From positions 301,327-365,326 of the forward strand of contig NZ_FNIZ01000001.1 of NCBI RefSeq assembly GCF_900104185.1: a stretch of DNA of 64,000 bases. Reading direction: 5' to 3'. Under the pieces are notes generated by a model, which saw only the letters and a program-made list of their open reading frames with translations, was not told the DNA's origin and did no database searches. This document shows, one piece after another, positions 42,111-51,075 of the stretch. Numbering within the stretch: the stretch's first letter is position 1; every line of letters begins with the position of its first letter. Made by a program: the position numbers and the translations under genes. The stretch comes from Halobacillus aidingensis (GTDB lineage: Bacteria; Bacillota; Bacilli; Bacillales; Halobacillaceae).

Positions 42111-43319
42111 ATGAGTTCACACGTAGAAAATACCCAGGAAATATCTCTTGACCATAAATCAAAAAGTTTTCCGTTTGCTTTATTAGCTCTTGCCATTAGT
42201 GCGTTCGGAATAGGAACGACAGAATTCGTACCCGTAGGTTTGTTATCAACGATGGCTGATGACCTTTCAATATCCATTACGCTTGCGGGTCTATTAATAT
42301 CCGGTTATGCGGTCGGTGTTGCTGTGGGAGCACCTGTTTTGACGGCTCTCACAAATAAGATGAGTCGGAAAAGTTTATTGTTGGCTCTAATGGTTGTTTT
42401 CATTCTTGGTAATTTGGTGGCTTCCGTTTCGACAAGTTTTACGCTGCTGTTAATAGCGAGGATCATCACCGCTTTTTCTCACGGAATTTTCTTTTCGATC
42501 GGTTCGACCATTGCTGCAAGTTTAGTCCCTGAACATAAACGGGCAAGTGCCATTGCCTTTATGTTTACGGGATTGACGGTTGCAACAGTGACCGGTGTGC
42601 CTCTAGGAACTTTCATTGGACAAACCTTTGGTTGGAGGGCGACATTTGCAGGTGTAGCCCTGCTCGGCGTGATCGGCATCATCGCAAGTGCTTTGCTTGT
42701 CCCGAAAAACCTGGAAGAAGCACCACCGGCAAGTTTTCGTGATCAATTAAAAATTTTAACAGAAAGAAGAATTCTGCTATCCTTCGCCATTACAGGACTA
42801 GGATATGGCGGGACGTTTGTGGCATTCACGTATCTTGCTCCTTTACTAGAAGAAGTGACAGGTTTCAATCCGAAATATGTCAGTGTCATCCTGCTCATTT
42901 ATGGAGTTGCGGTGGCGATCGGAAATACGATTGGCGGGAAAGTTTCCAATAAAAGGCCGATCAAAGCGCTGTTTTGGATGTTTGTGTTGCAGGCAATCGT
43001 ATTGCTCCTTTTGGCCTTCGTTATTCCATTTAAAGTGTTGAGTTTGGTTGTATTGTTTTTTATGGGATTATTTGCTTTCATGAACGTACCTGCTTTGCAG
43101 ATTTTGGTCGTTCAATTAGCTGAGAAATATGTTCCATCTGCGGTCAATGTAGCTTCCGCTTTGAATATCGCCGCATTCAATGTGGGAATCGCTATTGGAT
43201 CTACTGTTGGTGGTGTGATCGTTGATACGATTGGTCTTGTTCACACACCATGGATCGGTGCAGTGATGGTGGGTGGCGCTGTTATCTTAACAAAGCTGCT
43301 GAATACGATGGAAAGATAA
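42111..43319 (+). CDS. MFS transporter, DHA1-type exporter
   Basis: 402 residues, 12 membrane segments. AFGIGTTEFVPVGLLSTMADDLSISITLAGLLISGYAVGVAVGAP is the pattern of AraJ/YdhP/YtbD-type exporters, and the motif A region is ALTNKMSRKSLLLAL. The start is the second of two adjacent ATG codons; AGGAGG is six bases before it. Divergent from the HxlR gene. Confidence 0.88.
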   Translation: MSSHVENTQEISLDHKSKSFPFALLALAISAFGIGTTEFVPVGLLSTMADDLSISITLAGLLISGYAVGVAVGAPVLTALTNKMSRKSLLLALMVVFILGNLVASVSTSFTLLLIARIITAFSHGIFFSIGSTIAASLVPEHKRASAIAFMFTGLTVATVTGVPLGTFIGQTFGWRATFAGVALLGVIGIIASALLVPKNLEEAPPASFRDQLKILTERRILLSFAITGLGYGGTFVAFTYLAPLLEEVTGFNPKYVSVILLIYGVAVAIGNTIGGKVSNKRPIKALFWMFVLQAIVLLLLAFVIPFKVLSLVVLFFMGLFAFMNVPALQILVVQLAEKYVPSAVNVASALNIAAFNVGIAIGSTVGGVIVDTIGLVHTPWIGAVMVGGAVILTKLLNTMER

Positions 43320-43326
43320 TCTCCGA

Positions 43327-43360
43327 GAAGGACTCCTTTTTCAAAGGGGTCCTTTTCTCT
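43327..43360 (+). terminator. Terminator after the 42111 exporter gene
   Basis: AAGGACTCCTTTTTC-AAAGGGGTCCTTTTCT, a stem with a T-rich tail. Confidence 0.7.
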
Positions 43361-43395
43361 TGTTATAATAGTATGGGAGAGAAAGGAGGGATGGC

Positions 43396-43860
43396 ATGGG
43401 TTATGTCGAGGACTTACGTGCAATCATCGGTCATCGGCCCATTATATTAGTTGGATCTGTTGTGATGATCCTTGATGAAGAGGGACGTATATTGCTGCAG
43501 GAACGAACATCTCCTGAAGGTGTATGGGGATTGCCGGGGGGTTTGATGGAGCTTGGAGAAAGCACCGAACAAGTCGCGAAGCGTGAAGCTTTCGAAGAGA
43601 CTGGATTAGAAATCGAGGACTTACAATTATTGAATGTTTACTCTGGAGAGGATCAGTTCAGTCGAGCTCCGAATGGAGATGAGTTTTACGTGGTGACAAC
43701 GGCTTATTTCACCAGTCATTTTAGTGGGGACTATGTTTTTGATCCCGAAGAAACTGTGCAGGTGAAGTTTTTCGAGTTTCATGATTTACCTGAGAAAATG
43801 ATTGGCAGTCACCGGATGATGATAGAGGATTATATACAAAAAACTCCTGACGCCAGCTAA
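43396..43860 (+). CDS. NUDIX hydrolase
   Basis: 154 residues. Nudix box GLMELGESTEQVAKREAFEETGLEIED (residues about 54-80, GX5EX7REUXEEXGU). Hydrolyses nucleoside diphosphate derivatives; substrate unknown. AGGAGGG site. Ends in a hairpin converging on dck. Confidence 0.9.
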   Translation: MGYVEDLRAIIGHRPIILVGSVVMILDEEGRILLQERTSPEGVWGLPGGLMELGESTEQVAKREAFEETGLEIEDLQLLNVYSGEDQFSRAPNGDEFYVVTTAYFTSHFSGDYVFDPEETVQVKFFEFHDLPEKMIGSHRMMIEDYIQKTPDAS

Positions 43861-43878
43861 GCGTTCAGGAGTTTTTTC
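43838..43878. terminator. Terminator between NUDIX gene and dck
   Basis: AACTCCTGA(CGCC)...GTTCAGGAGTT followed by TTTTT; starts inside the NUDIX gene. Confidence 0.78.
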
Positions 43879-43886
43879 GCTTGTTA

Positions 43887-44570
43887 TTACGTTAATAAAT
43901 GACTGGAGCGCCATTTACGTGATTGTTGGATGAAGTGACCGATTTTTTCAAGAACGGGTTCGATGCTTGTTTTGTCATTCAATACGTCGTAGTCGGCAAT
44001 ATTGAGGCGCAGGACAGGGCACGAATTGAAATTATCAATCCAATTGTCATAACGCGTAAACATCTCTTCCCAATATTCAATTGGTGTTTCTTGTTCCATC
44101 GGACGTCCACGTTCTTTGATGCGGGAAAGGATGTCATCAAACGAACCTTCTAAATAAATTAAAAGATCAGGATGAGGGAAGTATGGTGTCATCACCATCG
44201 CATCAAACAGGTTCCGGTACGTTTCATAATCGGTTGCGGACATCGTCCCTTTTTCGTAGTGCATCCGTGCAAAAATGCCGGTATCTTCATAAATGGAGCG
44301 GTCCTGGATGAAACCACCGCCATATTCAAAAATCTTCTTTTGTTCCTTGAAGCGTTCCGCCAAGAAGTAAATCTGTAAATGGAAGCTCCAACGTTCAAAA
44401 TCCTGATAGAATTTGTCGAGATAAGGATTTGTGTCGACTTTTTCAAAAGAGGTACGAAAGTTGAGGGCATCAGCGAGAGCATTGGTCATCGTTGACTTGC
44501 CGACACCGACCGTACCTGCAATCGTTATGACGCTGTCATGTGGAATTCCATAGCGTTCACGTGCATTCAT
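43887..44570 (-). CDS. dck: Deoxycytidine/deoxyadenosine kinase
   Basis: 227 residues, matches B. subtilis Dck (YaaF): P-loop AGTVGVGKST, then FERWSFHLQIYFLAERFKEQK and the QDRSIYEDTGIF motif. Phosphorylates dC and dA for salvage. ATG overlaps the dgk stop by 4 bp. Confidence 0.95.
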   Translation of the reverse strand: MNARERYGIPHDSVITIAGTVGVGKSTMTNALADALNFRTSFEKVDTNPYLDKFYQDFERWSFHLQIYFLAERFKEQKKIFEYGGGFIQDRSIYEDTGIFARMHYEKGTMSATDYETYRNLFDAMVMTPYFPHPDLLIYLEGSFDDILSRIKERGRPMEQETPIEYWEEMFTRYDNWIDNFNSCPVLRLNIADYDVLNDKTSIEPVLEKIGHFIQQSRKWRSSHLLT

Positions 44571-45208
44571 TTGATAACTTCTCCTTTATTTAAATGCTGC
44601 TCTACTTGATCAACAATATAATTTAAATCGTCTTGATGTTTTACGAAGTCTATATGATCCCCGTTCAAACGGATCACAGGAATCTCTGGATGAGTGGCTT
44701 CAAAATGTCTCATGAAGTCTTCGTAGTCTTGAGAGAGTTGTTCAAGATAAGAGGGTTGAATATTTGCCTCTACATCACGATTACGCATGCGGATGCGTTC
44801 GAGCAGTGTATCTAAACTCGCATGTAAATAGACGACCATATTCGGTTTAGGCATATCGTGTGTCAATATATCAAAAATCTGCGCATACTTGTCAAATTGA
44901 TCTTCTCTTAACGTACGTCGTGCGAAAATCATATTCTTCGATATATGGTAATCGGCGACCACCGGCTTCCCCGATTGCAAATATTTGCGGTCGATGTCTT
45001 CGAGCTGCTTGAAACGATTGCACAAGAAGAACATCTCCGTTTGGAAGCTCCATTCTTCAATATTGTCGTAAAACTTGCCTAAAAATGGGTTCTCCTCAAC
45101 GATTTCCTTCAGCAAATGAAAATCAAACTGGGAGGCGAGCTTTTTAGACAGAGACGTTTTCCCAACCCCAATGGGCCCTTCAACGGATATGAAAGGTAAA
45201 TCTCCCAT
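44567..45208 (-). CDS. dgk: Deoxyguanosine kinase
   Basis: 213 residues, matches Dgk (YaaG): P-loop EGPIGVGKTSL, EEWSFQTEMFFLCNRFKQLED, and ADYHISKNMIFARRTL. Phosphorylates purine deoxynucleosides. First gene of the pair; GGAGG site. Confidence 0.95.
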   Translation of the reverse strand: MGDLPFISVEGPIGVGKTSLSKKLASQFDFHLLKEIVEENPFLGKFYDNIEEWSFQTEMFFLCNRFKQLEDIDRKYLQSGKPVVADYHISKNMIFARRTLREDQFDKYAQIFDILTHDMPKPNMVVYLHASLDTLLERIRMRNRDVEANIQPSYLEQLSQDYEDFMRHFEATHPEIPVIRLNGDHIDFVKHQDDLNYIVDQVEQHLNKGEVIK

Positions 45209-45231
45209 CTCTTTTCCTCCTTCAAACTCAA

Positions 45232-45264
45232 TTAAAAAAAACGTGAGTGTTCATCACTCACTTA
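45232..45264 (-). terminator. Hairpin and T-run in front of dgk
   Basis: On the minus strand GTGAGTG-ATGAA-CACTCAC, G, then eight T, 24 bp before dgk. It ends transcripts from the modAB side or acts as an attenuator for dgk-dck. Confidence 0.7.
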
Positions 45265-45296
45265 AAAAATACGATACTTTTAGACAGACAAATAAT

Positions 45297-45325
45297 ATTT
45301 TATCACATACATACGTTGGAAGTAA
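45297..45325 (-). promoter_or_regulatory. Candidate promoter of dgk-dck
   Basis: TTACTT (45325-45320), 17-bp spacer, TAAAAT (45302-45297) on the minus strand, upstream of the hairpin. Confidence 0.45.
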
Positions 45326-45404
45326 CATCCGAGCGATATTTTTAAGGTGCATTTGCTTTTCAATCTTTGGTTTATTTTGTATAATATTACTCGTACGTTT
45401 ATAC

Positions 45405-45477
45405 GCCCCCGTAGCTCAGGGGATAGAGCATCGGTTTCCTAAACCGTGTGCCGCAGGTTCGAATCCTGCCGGGGGCG
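45405..45477 (+). tRNA. tRNA-Arg (CCU)
   Basis: 73 nt without encoded CCA. Acceptor GCCCCCG/CGGGGGC, anticodon CCT at 45438-45440 (loop TTCCTAA), GTTCGAAT T-loop. Positions 27-43 form a T-T mismatch at the base of the anticodon stem. A TATAAT lies at 45380-45385. Confidence 0.92.
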
Positions 45478-45478
45478 C

Positions 45479-45512
45479 TGGCTGAAGCTGATTGGAGCTT
45501 CAGCTTTTTTTA
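45479..45512 (+). terminator. Terminator after tRNA-Arg
   Basis: GCTGAAGC-TGATTG-GAGCTTCAGC followed by seven T. It runs into the 3' end of modB on the other strand. Confidence 0.85.
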
Positions 45513-46184
45513 TGCTTTTCTTACAAAAATGATTTTCCTTCGGCTCCACGTGTTGAGCCATAATACCGCACTGAATCCGAGGCAGAGAATGACAATCACC
45601 CACATGAGTGCTTCTTCCATTCGACCTGATTCGACAGCAAAGTAGATGGCTAGAGGAATGGTGTCTGTTTCACCAGGGATATAGCCTGCAATCATTAATG
45701 TAGCCCCGAACTCGCCAAGAGAACGAGCGAAAGTCATGACTAGCCCCGCCAGCAATCCGGGCCAAGCTAACGGAAGTGATATGGTGAAGAATACCTTTAT
45801 TTTCGAAGCCCCCATCGTCAAAGCTGCATTCTCCAGGTTTTGATCATAATTTTGAAAAGCTGCCGATGCACTCTGATACATAAGAGGAAATGAGACGACG
45901 GCAGACGCAATGACTGCCCCAGTCCAGGAAAAAACCACTTGAAAACCAAACCAGTCCATGAGCCATTGTCCGATCCAGCCGTTTTTGCCAAATAAATAAA
46001 GCAGGCCAAATCCGATTACTGTCGGAGGAAGGACGAGAGGGAGTAAAAGAATCGATTCTAAGATACTTTTCCCGGGAAATAATTTTCTGGAAATGATTCG
46101 CGCACTGATGATTCCGATTATAAATACGATGAAAGTAGCGATCCCTGCTACTTTCACAGACAAAAGAAGAGGTTCGATGTTCAT
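45510..46184 (-). CDS. modB: Molybdate ABC transporter permease ModB
   Basis: 224 residues, five to six membrane helices. Permease EAA loop: AALTMGASKIKVFFTISLPLAWPGLLAG, the contact site for the ATPase. ATG overlaps the modA stop by 4 bp. No modC ATPase gene follows, so the ATPase must come from elsewhere. A Noc-box-like site lies within (46067-46080). Confidence 0.93.
   Translation of the reverse strand: MNIEPLLLSVKVAGIATFIVFIIGIISARIISRKLFPGKSILESILLLPLVLPPTVIGFGLLYLFGKNGWIGQWLMDWFGFQVVFSWTGAVIASAVVSFPLMYQSASAAFQNYDQNLENAALTMGASKIKVFFTISLPLAWPGLLAGLVMTFARSLGEFGATLMIAGYIPGETDTIPLAIYFAVESGRMEEALMWVIVILCLGFSAVLWLNTWSRRKIIFVRKA
46067..46080. other. Noc-binding-site-like palindrome in modB
   Basis: TTTTCCCGGGAAAT matches ATTTCCCGGGAAAT at 13 of 14 positions. 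Confidence 0.65.
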
Positions 46185-46966
46185 TGTTCTATCTTTCCAC
46201 CTCTCAAAGGATTGAATCCATAAGCATTGTAAATTTCTGTCGCTCGATCACTGGTTAAAAAGGTGAGAAATTTCTGTCCTTGTTCCTTAGCCCGGCTTTT
46301 TGAAATAACGATTCCTGGATAGACAATCGAATCATGGAGGTTATGGTCAACTTTTGTAAGAGTGATTACCCTGTCTGAAATCATGGCATCACTGGCATAG
46401 ACAAAGCCATAGTCCACCTGACCAGATTCAACATATGCAAGGACTTGTCTAACATCGCTTCCGAATACCATCTGATCTTCTAACCTGCTCCAAAGTTGAA
46501 TCCTTTCCAATGCTTGTTTCGTATAAGTACCAGCAGGCACGCTCTCTGGATTGCCAACAGCAAGCTGTTCGTTTTCCTTAAGATTCAGTTCCTGGATGGT
46601 ATCCAAGCGACTCGTGGAATCATCACCAATAAGGACAATCCGGTTGGTGGCATATTCTATGTACGTATCCTCTTCGACAAGGTTCTGCTCCTTGAGAAGT
46701 TCGATCCAACGAAGATCCGCAGACAAGAATACATCTACAGGAGCTCCTTGTTCGATCTGTCTTGCCAATTTACCTGAGCCTCCGTATATGGTTTCTATTT
46801 CTATATTGTATTGTTCCTCAAAAAGAGGGGTTAGCTCTTCCATCACATCTTTCAAACTTGCAGCAGCCGCAATTCTTATACTCATTTCACTTGAATCCGA
46901 TGGAGAAGCACAACTGCATAAAAATAGTAAGATCATCGAACTCCATATCCATATCAACTTTCGCAT
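46181..46966 (-). CDS. modA: Molybdate-binding lipoprotein ModA
   Basis: 261 residues. Lipoprotein signal with CSC at residues 17-19. ModA pattern: RIAAAASLKDVMEELTPLF, YGGSGKLARQIEQGAPVDVFLSAD and late VDYGFVYASDA. Binds molybdate or tungstate outside the cell and delivers it to ModB. Confidence 0.93.
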   Translation of the reverse strand: MRKLIWIWSSMILLFLCSCASPSDSSEMSIRIAAAASLKDVMEELTPLFEEQYNIEIETIYGGSGKLARQIEQGAPVDVFLSADLRWIELLKEQNLVEEDTYIEYATNRIVLIGDDSTSRLDTIQELNLKENEQLAVGNPESVPAGTYTKQALERIQLWSRLEDQMVFGSDVRQVLAYVESGQVDYGFVYASDAMISDRVITLTKVDHNLHDSIVYPGIVISKSRAKEQGQKFLTFLTSDRATEIYNAYGFNPLRGGKIEQ

Positions 46967-47061
46967 GTCGATTCTCCTTTGTTCCCATTGATTCTATTCT
47001 AAAGATACGTCATATGTAAGTCGAAAGCGATTAAAAGGTCACGAAGAAAGGAGTGCTCTCT

Positions 47062-47718
47062 ATGAAATTACAGGTTTTTTCAGCTCTTATCCTTGCTTTA
47101 CTGCTCACACAACTCCCTGTCGTAGGGAAATACTTCGCTATCCTGAACACAATGATCCATGAGAGTGGTCATTCCCTGATGGCGCTGATTACAGGGGGAG
47201 AAGTAAGGAGAATCTCCCTGCTTCCCAACACATCCGGTTTTGCTTTGACCGGACATACATCTTGGATCGGGCAAGTATTAACAAGCATGGCCGGCTATGT
47301 ATTTGCTTCTTTTTTCGCCTTCGTCTTCTTTTTCCTAATCAGTCGTGGTCAATATAAATGGATGATTTATATTTTAATGGCGTTCCTTGCGATCAATCTC
47401 CTATTCTGGGTGAGGAATGTGTATGGACTATTCTGGATCCTCACCTTTGGAGCAGGGTTTCTATGGCTTTTGAGAACAGGTCATGAACAGGTCGTCCAAT
47501 ATGTCTTATTGTTTCTAGCTTCACTCGTACTTGTTGAGTCTGTGACCAGTGCGTTTGAGGTGATGTGGATCAGCTTTGTATCTCCAGGACAAGCCGGTGA
47601 CGCAGCAAACTTGGCAAAAGCGACGGCATTCATCCCCGCCCCTTTATGGGGATTGGCCTTTTTCGTTCAGGCCTTATACTTTGCTCTCCTTTCCATTAAG
47701 CGTGTCTTTCCTTTCTGA
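47062..47718 (+). CDS. M50-type membrane metallopeptidase (M50B-like)
   Basis: 218 residues from the ATG at 47062, with AAAGGAG eight bases before it. Zinc motif H33-E-S-G-H37 in a membrane helix, about six membrane segments. Site-2-protease-like fold; substrate unknown. Confidence 0.85.
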   Translation: MKLQVFSALILALLLTQLPVVGKYFAILNTMIHESGHSLMALITGGEVRRISLLPNTSGFALTGHTSWIGQVLTSMAGYVFASFFAFVFFFLISRGQYKWMIYILMAFLAINLLFWVRNVYGLFWILTFGAGFLWLLRTGHEQVVQYVLLFLASLVLVESVTSAFEVMWISFVSPGQAGDAANLAKATAFIPAPLWGLAFFVQALYFALLSIKRVFPF

Positions 47719-47822
47719 CGGTGTGAATAAAAAGAAGAAAAAAGAATAAAATCCGCTCATGCCCTGCCTTCTTAAGTCCTCCTGAATAAGGTAGTAAAGT
47801 AAGTAAGAGAGGGGGGAATGGA

Positions 47823-47933
47823 ATGAGCGGAGGATACGGTGGCGGTTTCGCGCTATTGGTTGTTTTGTTCATCCTTTTGATCATCATCGGTGCATCTTAT
47901 ATGGGTGGCCGTGGATACGGTTATGGATACTAA
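47823..47933 (+). CDS. YjcZ-family sporulation peptide
   Basis: 36 residues: Gly/Tyr-rich ends around a hydrophobic helix ([18 protein letters not shown]), the pattern of YjcZ/YosA-like small spore-coat or sporulation peptides. AGAGGGGGG site. A GCGGGAAT/TTCCCGC hairpin follows at 47944-47961. Confidence 0.8.
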   Translation: MSGGYGGGFALLVVLFILLIIIGASYMGGRGYGYGY

Positions 47934-48041
47934 TAAATAAGAAGGCGGGAATCTTTTCCCGCTGATACATAAAATCAAACGTTTCTCGAAGTTTGGAAAA
48001 GGGTATCATGAAACTAGAATAATTGGACGGAGGAGTCGTTT

Positions 48042-48293
48042 ATGGATTTAAAAGAACACTTAATTGCACATGGGTATGACCACATTGATATTCTTCTTAT
48101 TGATGAAGAGGGCGACCAATCAACAGTTGCCGACATTTCCCTGCCAAAGGTAACGGATTTAGAGTACAAGCTTTATCTCAAGCCTGAAAGTATTTCTTAT
48201 CACTTTAAGGAAGAGGATCCTTATTTCGAAGCAGAGCAGCAATCAGAGTCCGGAGAGGGCAAGAAAATCAAAGGTTTCATCCTCGAATGGTAA
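48042..48293 (+). CDS. Small acidic protein of unknown function
   Basis: 83 residues, rich in Glu and Asp, no membrane segment. Not recognised. GGAGGAG site eight bases before the ATG and a terminator directly after, so it is probably a real single gene. Confidence 0.6.
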   Translation: MDLKEHLIAHGYDHIDILLIDEEGDQSTVADISLPKVTDLEYKLYLKPESISYHFKEEDPYFEAEQQSESGEGKKIKGFILEW

Positions 48294-48323
48294 AAGTCCT
48301 GTACTCACAGGGCTTTTTTTAAT
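48293..48323 (+). terminator. Terminator after the 48042 gene
   Basis: AAGTCCTGT-ACTC-ACAGGGCTT followed by TTTTT. Confidence 0.78.
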
Positions 48324-48350
48324 GCCCAAATTAAAATATACCAATTACAG

Positions 48351-48878
48351 ATAAGCTCCCGATTGTGGAAGACTCGGTTTCGAGATGTTTGTTGTGTGGA
48401 TAGGGGCTGCGGGGAATGGCTCGCTTTCCGCGGGAGTGCGGTGAGCCTCCTCGGACTGCGTCCTGTGGGGTCTCACCATGCACTTTTGTCCCGCAGGAGT
48501 CTCACCATTCCCCTCCGCCCCTTTGCCATATAAGTATCTCGAAACCATATCCGGAATAAGCTGCTTTTATGCATATGGTAATTACATGCGAAAAGCTTGA
48601 TATAGTGCGCTTTATGCTTATAACACCAGAATAATGGAAGGCACCTTCCCATAGTAAAGGGGTTCGTTTCTCATCTTCATGGAATGGGGTGGTTGGGAAG
48701 CTGCGAGACTCCCGTGGGAGAAGGAGATAGGCGAGATCCCGCAGGACGCAGTCCGAGGAAGCTCGGCGCTCCCCCACAGGAAAGCGAGTAGCTTCCCAGC
48801 CCCCCCTGACTCTGAATACGGCAAACGAATCCCTGTTATCTCGAAACTGAGTCTTCCACAATCCTGCCATATTGTTGA
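48351..48878. repeat. Long palindromic intergenic repeat, copy C (full length)
   Basis: About 528 bp. Left tip ATAAGCTCCCGATTGTGGAAG..., right tip TCGAAACTGAGTCTTCC-ACAATCCTGCCATATTG. The left arm (CGCTTTCCGCGGGAGTGCGG..., 48422-48490) and the right arm (GAGATCCCGCAGGACGCAG..., 48735-48800) are inverted copies of each other; both contain the GACTGCGTCC / GGACGCAGTC block. It fills most of the gap before the aldehyde dehydrogenase gene. Confidence 0.82.
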
Positions 48879-48947
48879 ATACTGGTTTGTTTATTTTGAA
48901 TCACAAGGGGAATGAAAATGGTAAATCCCAACAGGAGGTCATTTTGC

Positions 48948-50399
48948 ATGCAACAACATAAACTTTACATTAACGGAGAATATACAGAGTCAAACGGATC
49001 AGAATGGATTGATATCCTCAACCCGGCGACCGAGGAGGTCGTTTCTCAAATACCTAAAGGCACCGAAGACGATGTGAATCGAGCGGTGAAAGCAGCATTT
49101 GAAGCTCAAAAAGGCTGGGAGCTTACACCCAATATTGAACGCGGAAAAATTGTAAGGAAGCTTGGTGACCGAATAGAAGAAAACCGAGCCACTTTTATTG
49201 ATCTATTACAAGAAGAGCAAGGGAAAGATTATGAGCTTGCCAGTGGAGAAGTGGACCTTGCGATCGATTACTTCCGTTATATGTCCGAGTGGGCACGTAG
49301 AATTGAAGGAGAAATTGTACCAAGTGATCGTAAGAATGAGAACATCTTCATTTATAAAAAGCCAATCGGGGTAGTCGCTGGTATCGTTCCTTGGAACTTC
49401 CCTGTGTTCATTTTAGCCCGCAAAGTAGCCACAGCACTTGTGACAGGTAATACATTAGTATTGAAACCAAGTCAGCAAACACCGAATACAGCGATGGAAT
49501 TTACAAAAATCATTGATTCGATGGACGAAATTCCAAAAGGTGTGTATAACGTGGTAACTGGTACAGGTTCAGAAATAGGAAACAGGCTTGCCTCTCACCC
49601 GAACGTACACATGGTAACCATGACAGGAAGTGTGCCAGCAGGTACAAAAGTGATGGAAGCGGCGGCGCAAAATATTACGAAAGTGAACTTAGAGCTTGGA
49701 GGTAAAGCGCCTGCCATTGTCACCGCTAATGCTGACCTTGATGTTGCAGCTGAAAGCATTACGACTTCCCGTCTCGCTAACAACGGACAAGCCTGTACGA
49801 ACGCTGAGCGTGTCTATGTTCATGAAAGTGTGGCGGATGAGCTTCTAGCTAAATTACGCCATAAATTTGAATCACTGACTATGGGAGACCCCCGTGAAAA
49901 TAAGGAAGCCGATGTCGGTCCTCTCGTAAGTAAAGATCGTCTTGAAGAAGTGGAGAGCATGGTAAAAGAAGCGATTGATTCAGGGGCGAAGGTTGAAATT
50001 GGTGGAGAACGAGGCGACTTAGACAAAGGGTATTTTTATAAGCCGACGATTCTCACAAATGTAGACCATGATATGCAGATTATGCAGGAAGAGATTTTCG
50101 GTCCTGTGATTCCTGTGACGACATTCAAAACATTGGATGAGGCGATTGAAAAAGGTAATGATACAGATTATGGATTATCCTCTTCTGTTTATACCGATGA
50201 CATGAATGAAGCGATGCGTGTCGTGAATGAACTGAAGTTCGGTGAAACATTCGTTAATCGTGAGAACTTCGAAGCTGTTCAGGGCTATCATGCAGGAATG
50301 AGAAAGTCAGGACTTGGTGGAGCGGACGGAAAACACGGAATGGAAGATTTCCTTGTCACACAAGTTGTTTATATGCAATATAAAGATGATAAAAAATAA
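48948..50399 (+). CDS. NAD-dependent aldehyde dehydrogenase, AldA-like
   Basis: 483 residues from the ATG at 48948, AGGAGG nine bases upstream; the frame is open upstream without signals. ALDH motifs: GNTLVLKPSQQTP, the catalytic Glu in LELGGKAP and catalytic Cys in NNGQACTNAERV. Resembles E. coli AldA (lactaldehyde dehydrogenase). Substrate uncertain. Confidence 0.88.
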   Translation: MQQHKLYINGEYTESNGSEWIDILNPATEEVVSQIPKGTEDDVNRAVKAAFEAQKGWELTPNIERGKIVRKLGDRIEENRATFIDLLQEEQGKDYELASGEVDLAIDYFRYMSEWARRIEGEIVPSDRKNENIFIYKKPIGVVAGIVPWNFPVFILARKVATALVTGNTLVLKPSQQTPNTAMEFTKIIDSMDEIPKGVYNVVTGTGSEIGNRLASHPNVHMVTMTGSVPAGTKVMEAAAQNITKVNLELGGKAPAIVTANADLDVAAESITTSRLANNGQACTNAERVYVHESVADELLAKLRHKFESLTMGDPRENKEADVGPLVSKDRLEEVESMVKEAIDSGAKVEIGGERGDLDKGYFYKPTILTNVDHDMQIMQEEIFGPVIPVTTFKTLDEAIEKGNDTDYGLSSSVYTDDMNEAMRVVNELKFGETFVNRENFEAVQGYHAGMRKSGLGGADGKHGMEDFLVTQVVYMQYKDDKK

Positions 50400-50403
50400 G
50401 AAG

Positions 50404-50442
50404 CAAAAGAGCTGCGATACTTGTCGCAGCTCTTTTTTTATC
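50404..50442. terminator. Terminator between aldehyde dehydrogenase gene and queF
   Basis: AAGAGCTGCGA-TACT-TGTCGCAGCTCTT followed by TTTTTT. Confidence 0.88.
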
Positions 50443-50932
50443 GGTTATCGATTTTTTCGGGGTAAAGGTCGTGATTCATCAAGCGATGGTCCGCCATTTG
50501 TTCAAACTTTGTGCCAGGTTTCCCGTAATTGCAGTAAGGATCAATAGAAATCCCCCCACGAGGGGTGAACTTGCCCCAAACTTCGATGTAACGGGGATCC
50601 ATCAAGTCGATCAAATCGTTCATAATCGTATTCACACTGTCTTCATGAAAATCGCCGTGGTTCCGGAAGCTGAATAGATAGAGTTTAAGTGATTTACTTT
50701 CCACCATCTTAACGTCCGGAATGTAGCTGATGTAGATCGTTGCAAAATCAGGTTGGCGTGTCTTTGGGCAAAGGGTTGTGAATTCCGGACAATTGAACTT
50801 TACGAAATAGTCACGGTTCGGGTGTTGGTTATCAAACGTTTCGAGGACATCCGGGTCATACTCGAAAGAATAGGAATTTCCTTGGTTACCAAGGAGAGAT
50901 AAATCAAGGTCTTGATCGTTGCGTCCTGGCAT
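50438..50932 (-). CDS. queF: preQ0 reductase QueF
   Basis: 164 residues, the short QueF type. Catalytic C55 ([11 protein letters not shown]), D62 and E97 (GDFHED) fall at the B. subtilis positions. Reduces 7-cyano-7-deazaguanine to preQ1 with NADPH in queuosine synthesis. It stands alone behind a preQ1 riboswitch; the other queuosine genes are elsewhere. Confidence 0.97.
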   Translation of the reverse strand: MPGRNDQDLDLSLLGNQGNSYSFEYDPDVLETFDNQHPNRDYFVKFNCPEFTTLCPKTRQPDFATIYISYIPDVKMVESKSLKLYLFSFRNHGDFHEDSVNTIMNDLIDLMDPRYIEVWGKFTPRGGISIDPYCNYGKPGTKFEQMADHRLMNHDLYPEKIDNR

Positions 50933-50962
50933 GGGTCATGCTCCTTTTTGAATGTATTTTCA

Positions 50963-50998
50963 ATAAAAAAAGCCGCAGCGGCTAAGGGCTGCGGCTTA
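50963..50998 (-). terminator. Riboswitch-controlled terminator before queF
   Basis: On the minus strand AAGCCGCAGC-CCTTAGCC-GCTGCGGCTT followed by TTTTTATT. Its loop (CCTTAG) can pair with the CTAAGG end of the riboswitch pseudoknot. Confidence 0.82.
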
Positions 50999-51012
50999 TC
51001 ATAAGACGTGGT

Positions 51013-51050
51013 CCTTAGTTTTTTATAGAGGGGTGGGCTAAGAAACCTCT
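51013..51050 (-). promoter_or_regulatory. preQ1-I riboswitch
   Basis: On the minus strand AGAGG...CCTCT (P1) with a loop containing CTTAG, then ATAAAAAACTAAGG, whose CTAAG forms the pseudoknot. This is the preQ1-I class pattern. Directly ahead of a terminator and queF, so preQ1 should switch queF off. Confidence 0.93.
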
Positions 51051-51075
51051 TCTATGAAGCTTTCATGCTTGTTTC

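Noticed and set aside
48912..48947. Upstream ATG for the aldehyde dehydrogenase
   Set aside because: The ATG at 48948 has AGGAGG at the right distance and gives the normal family N-terminus.
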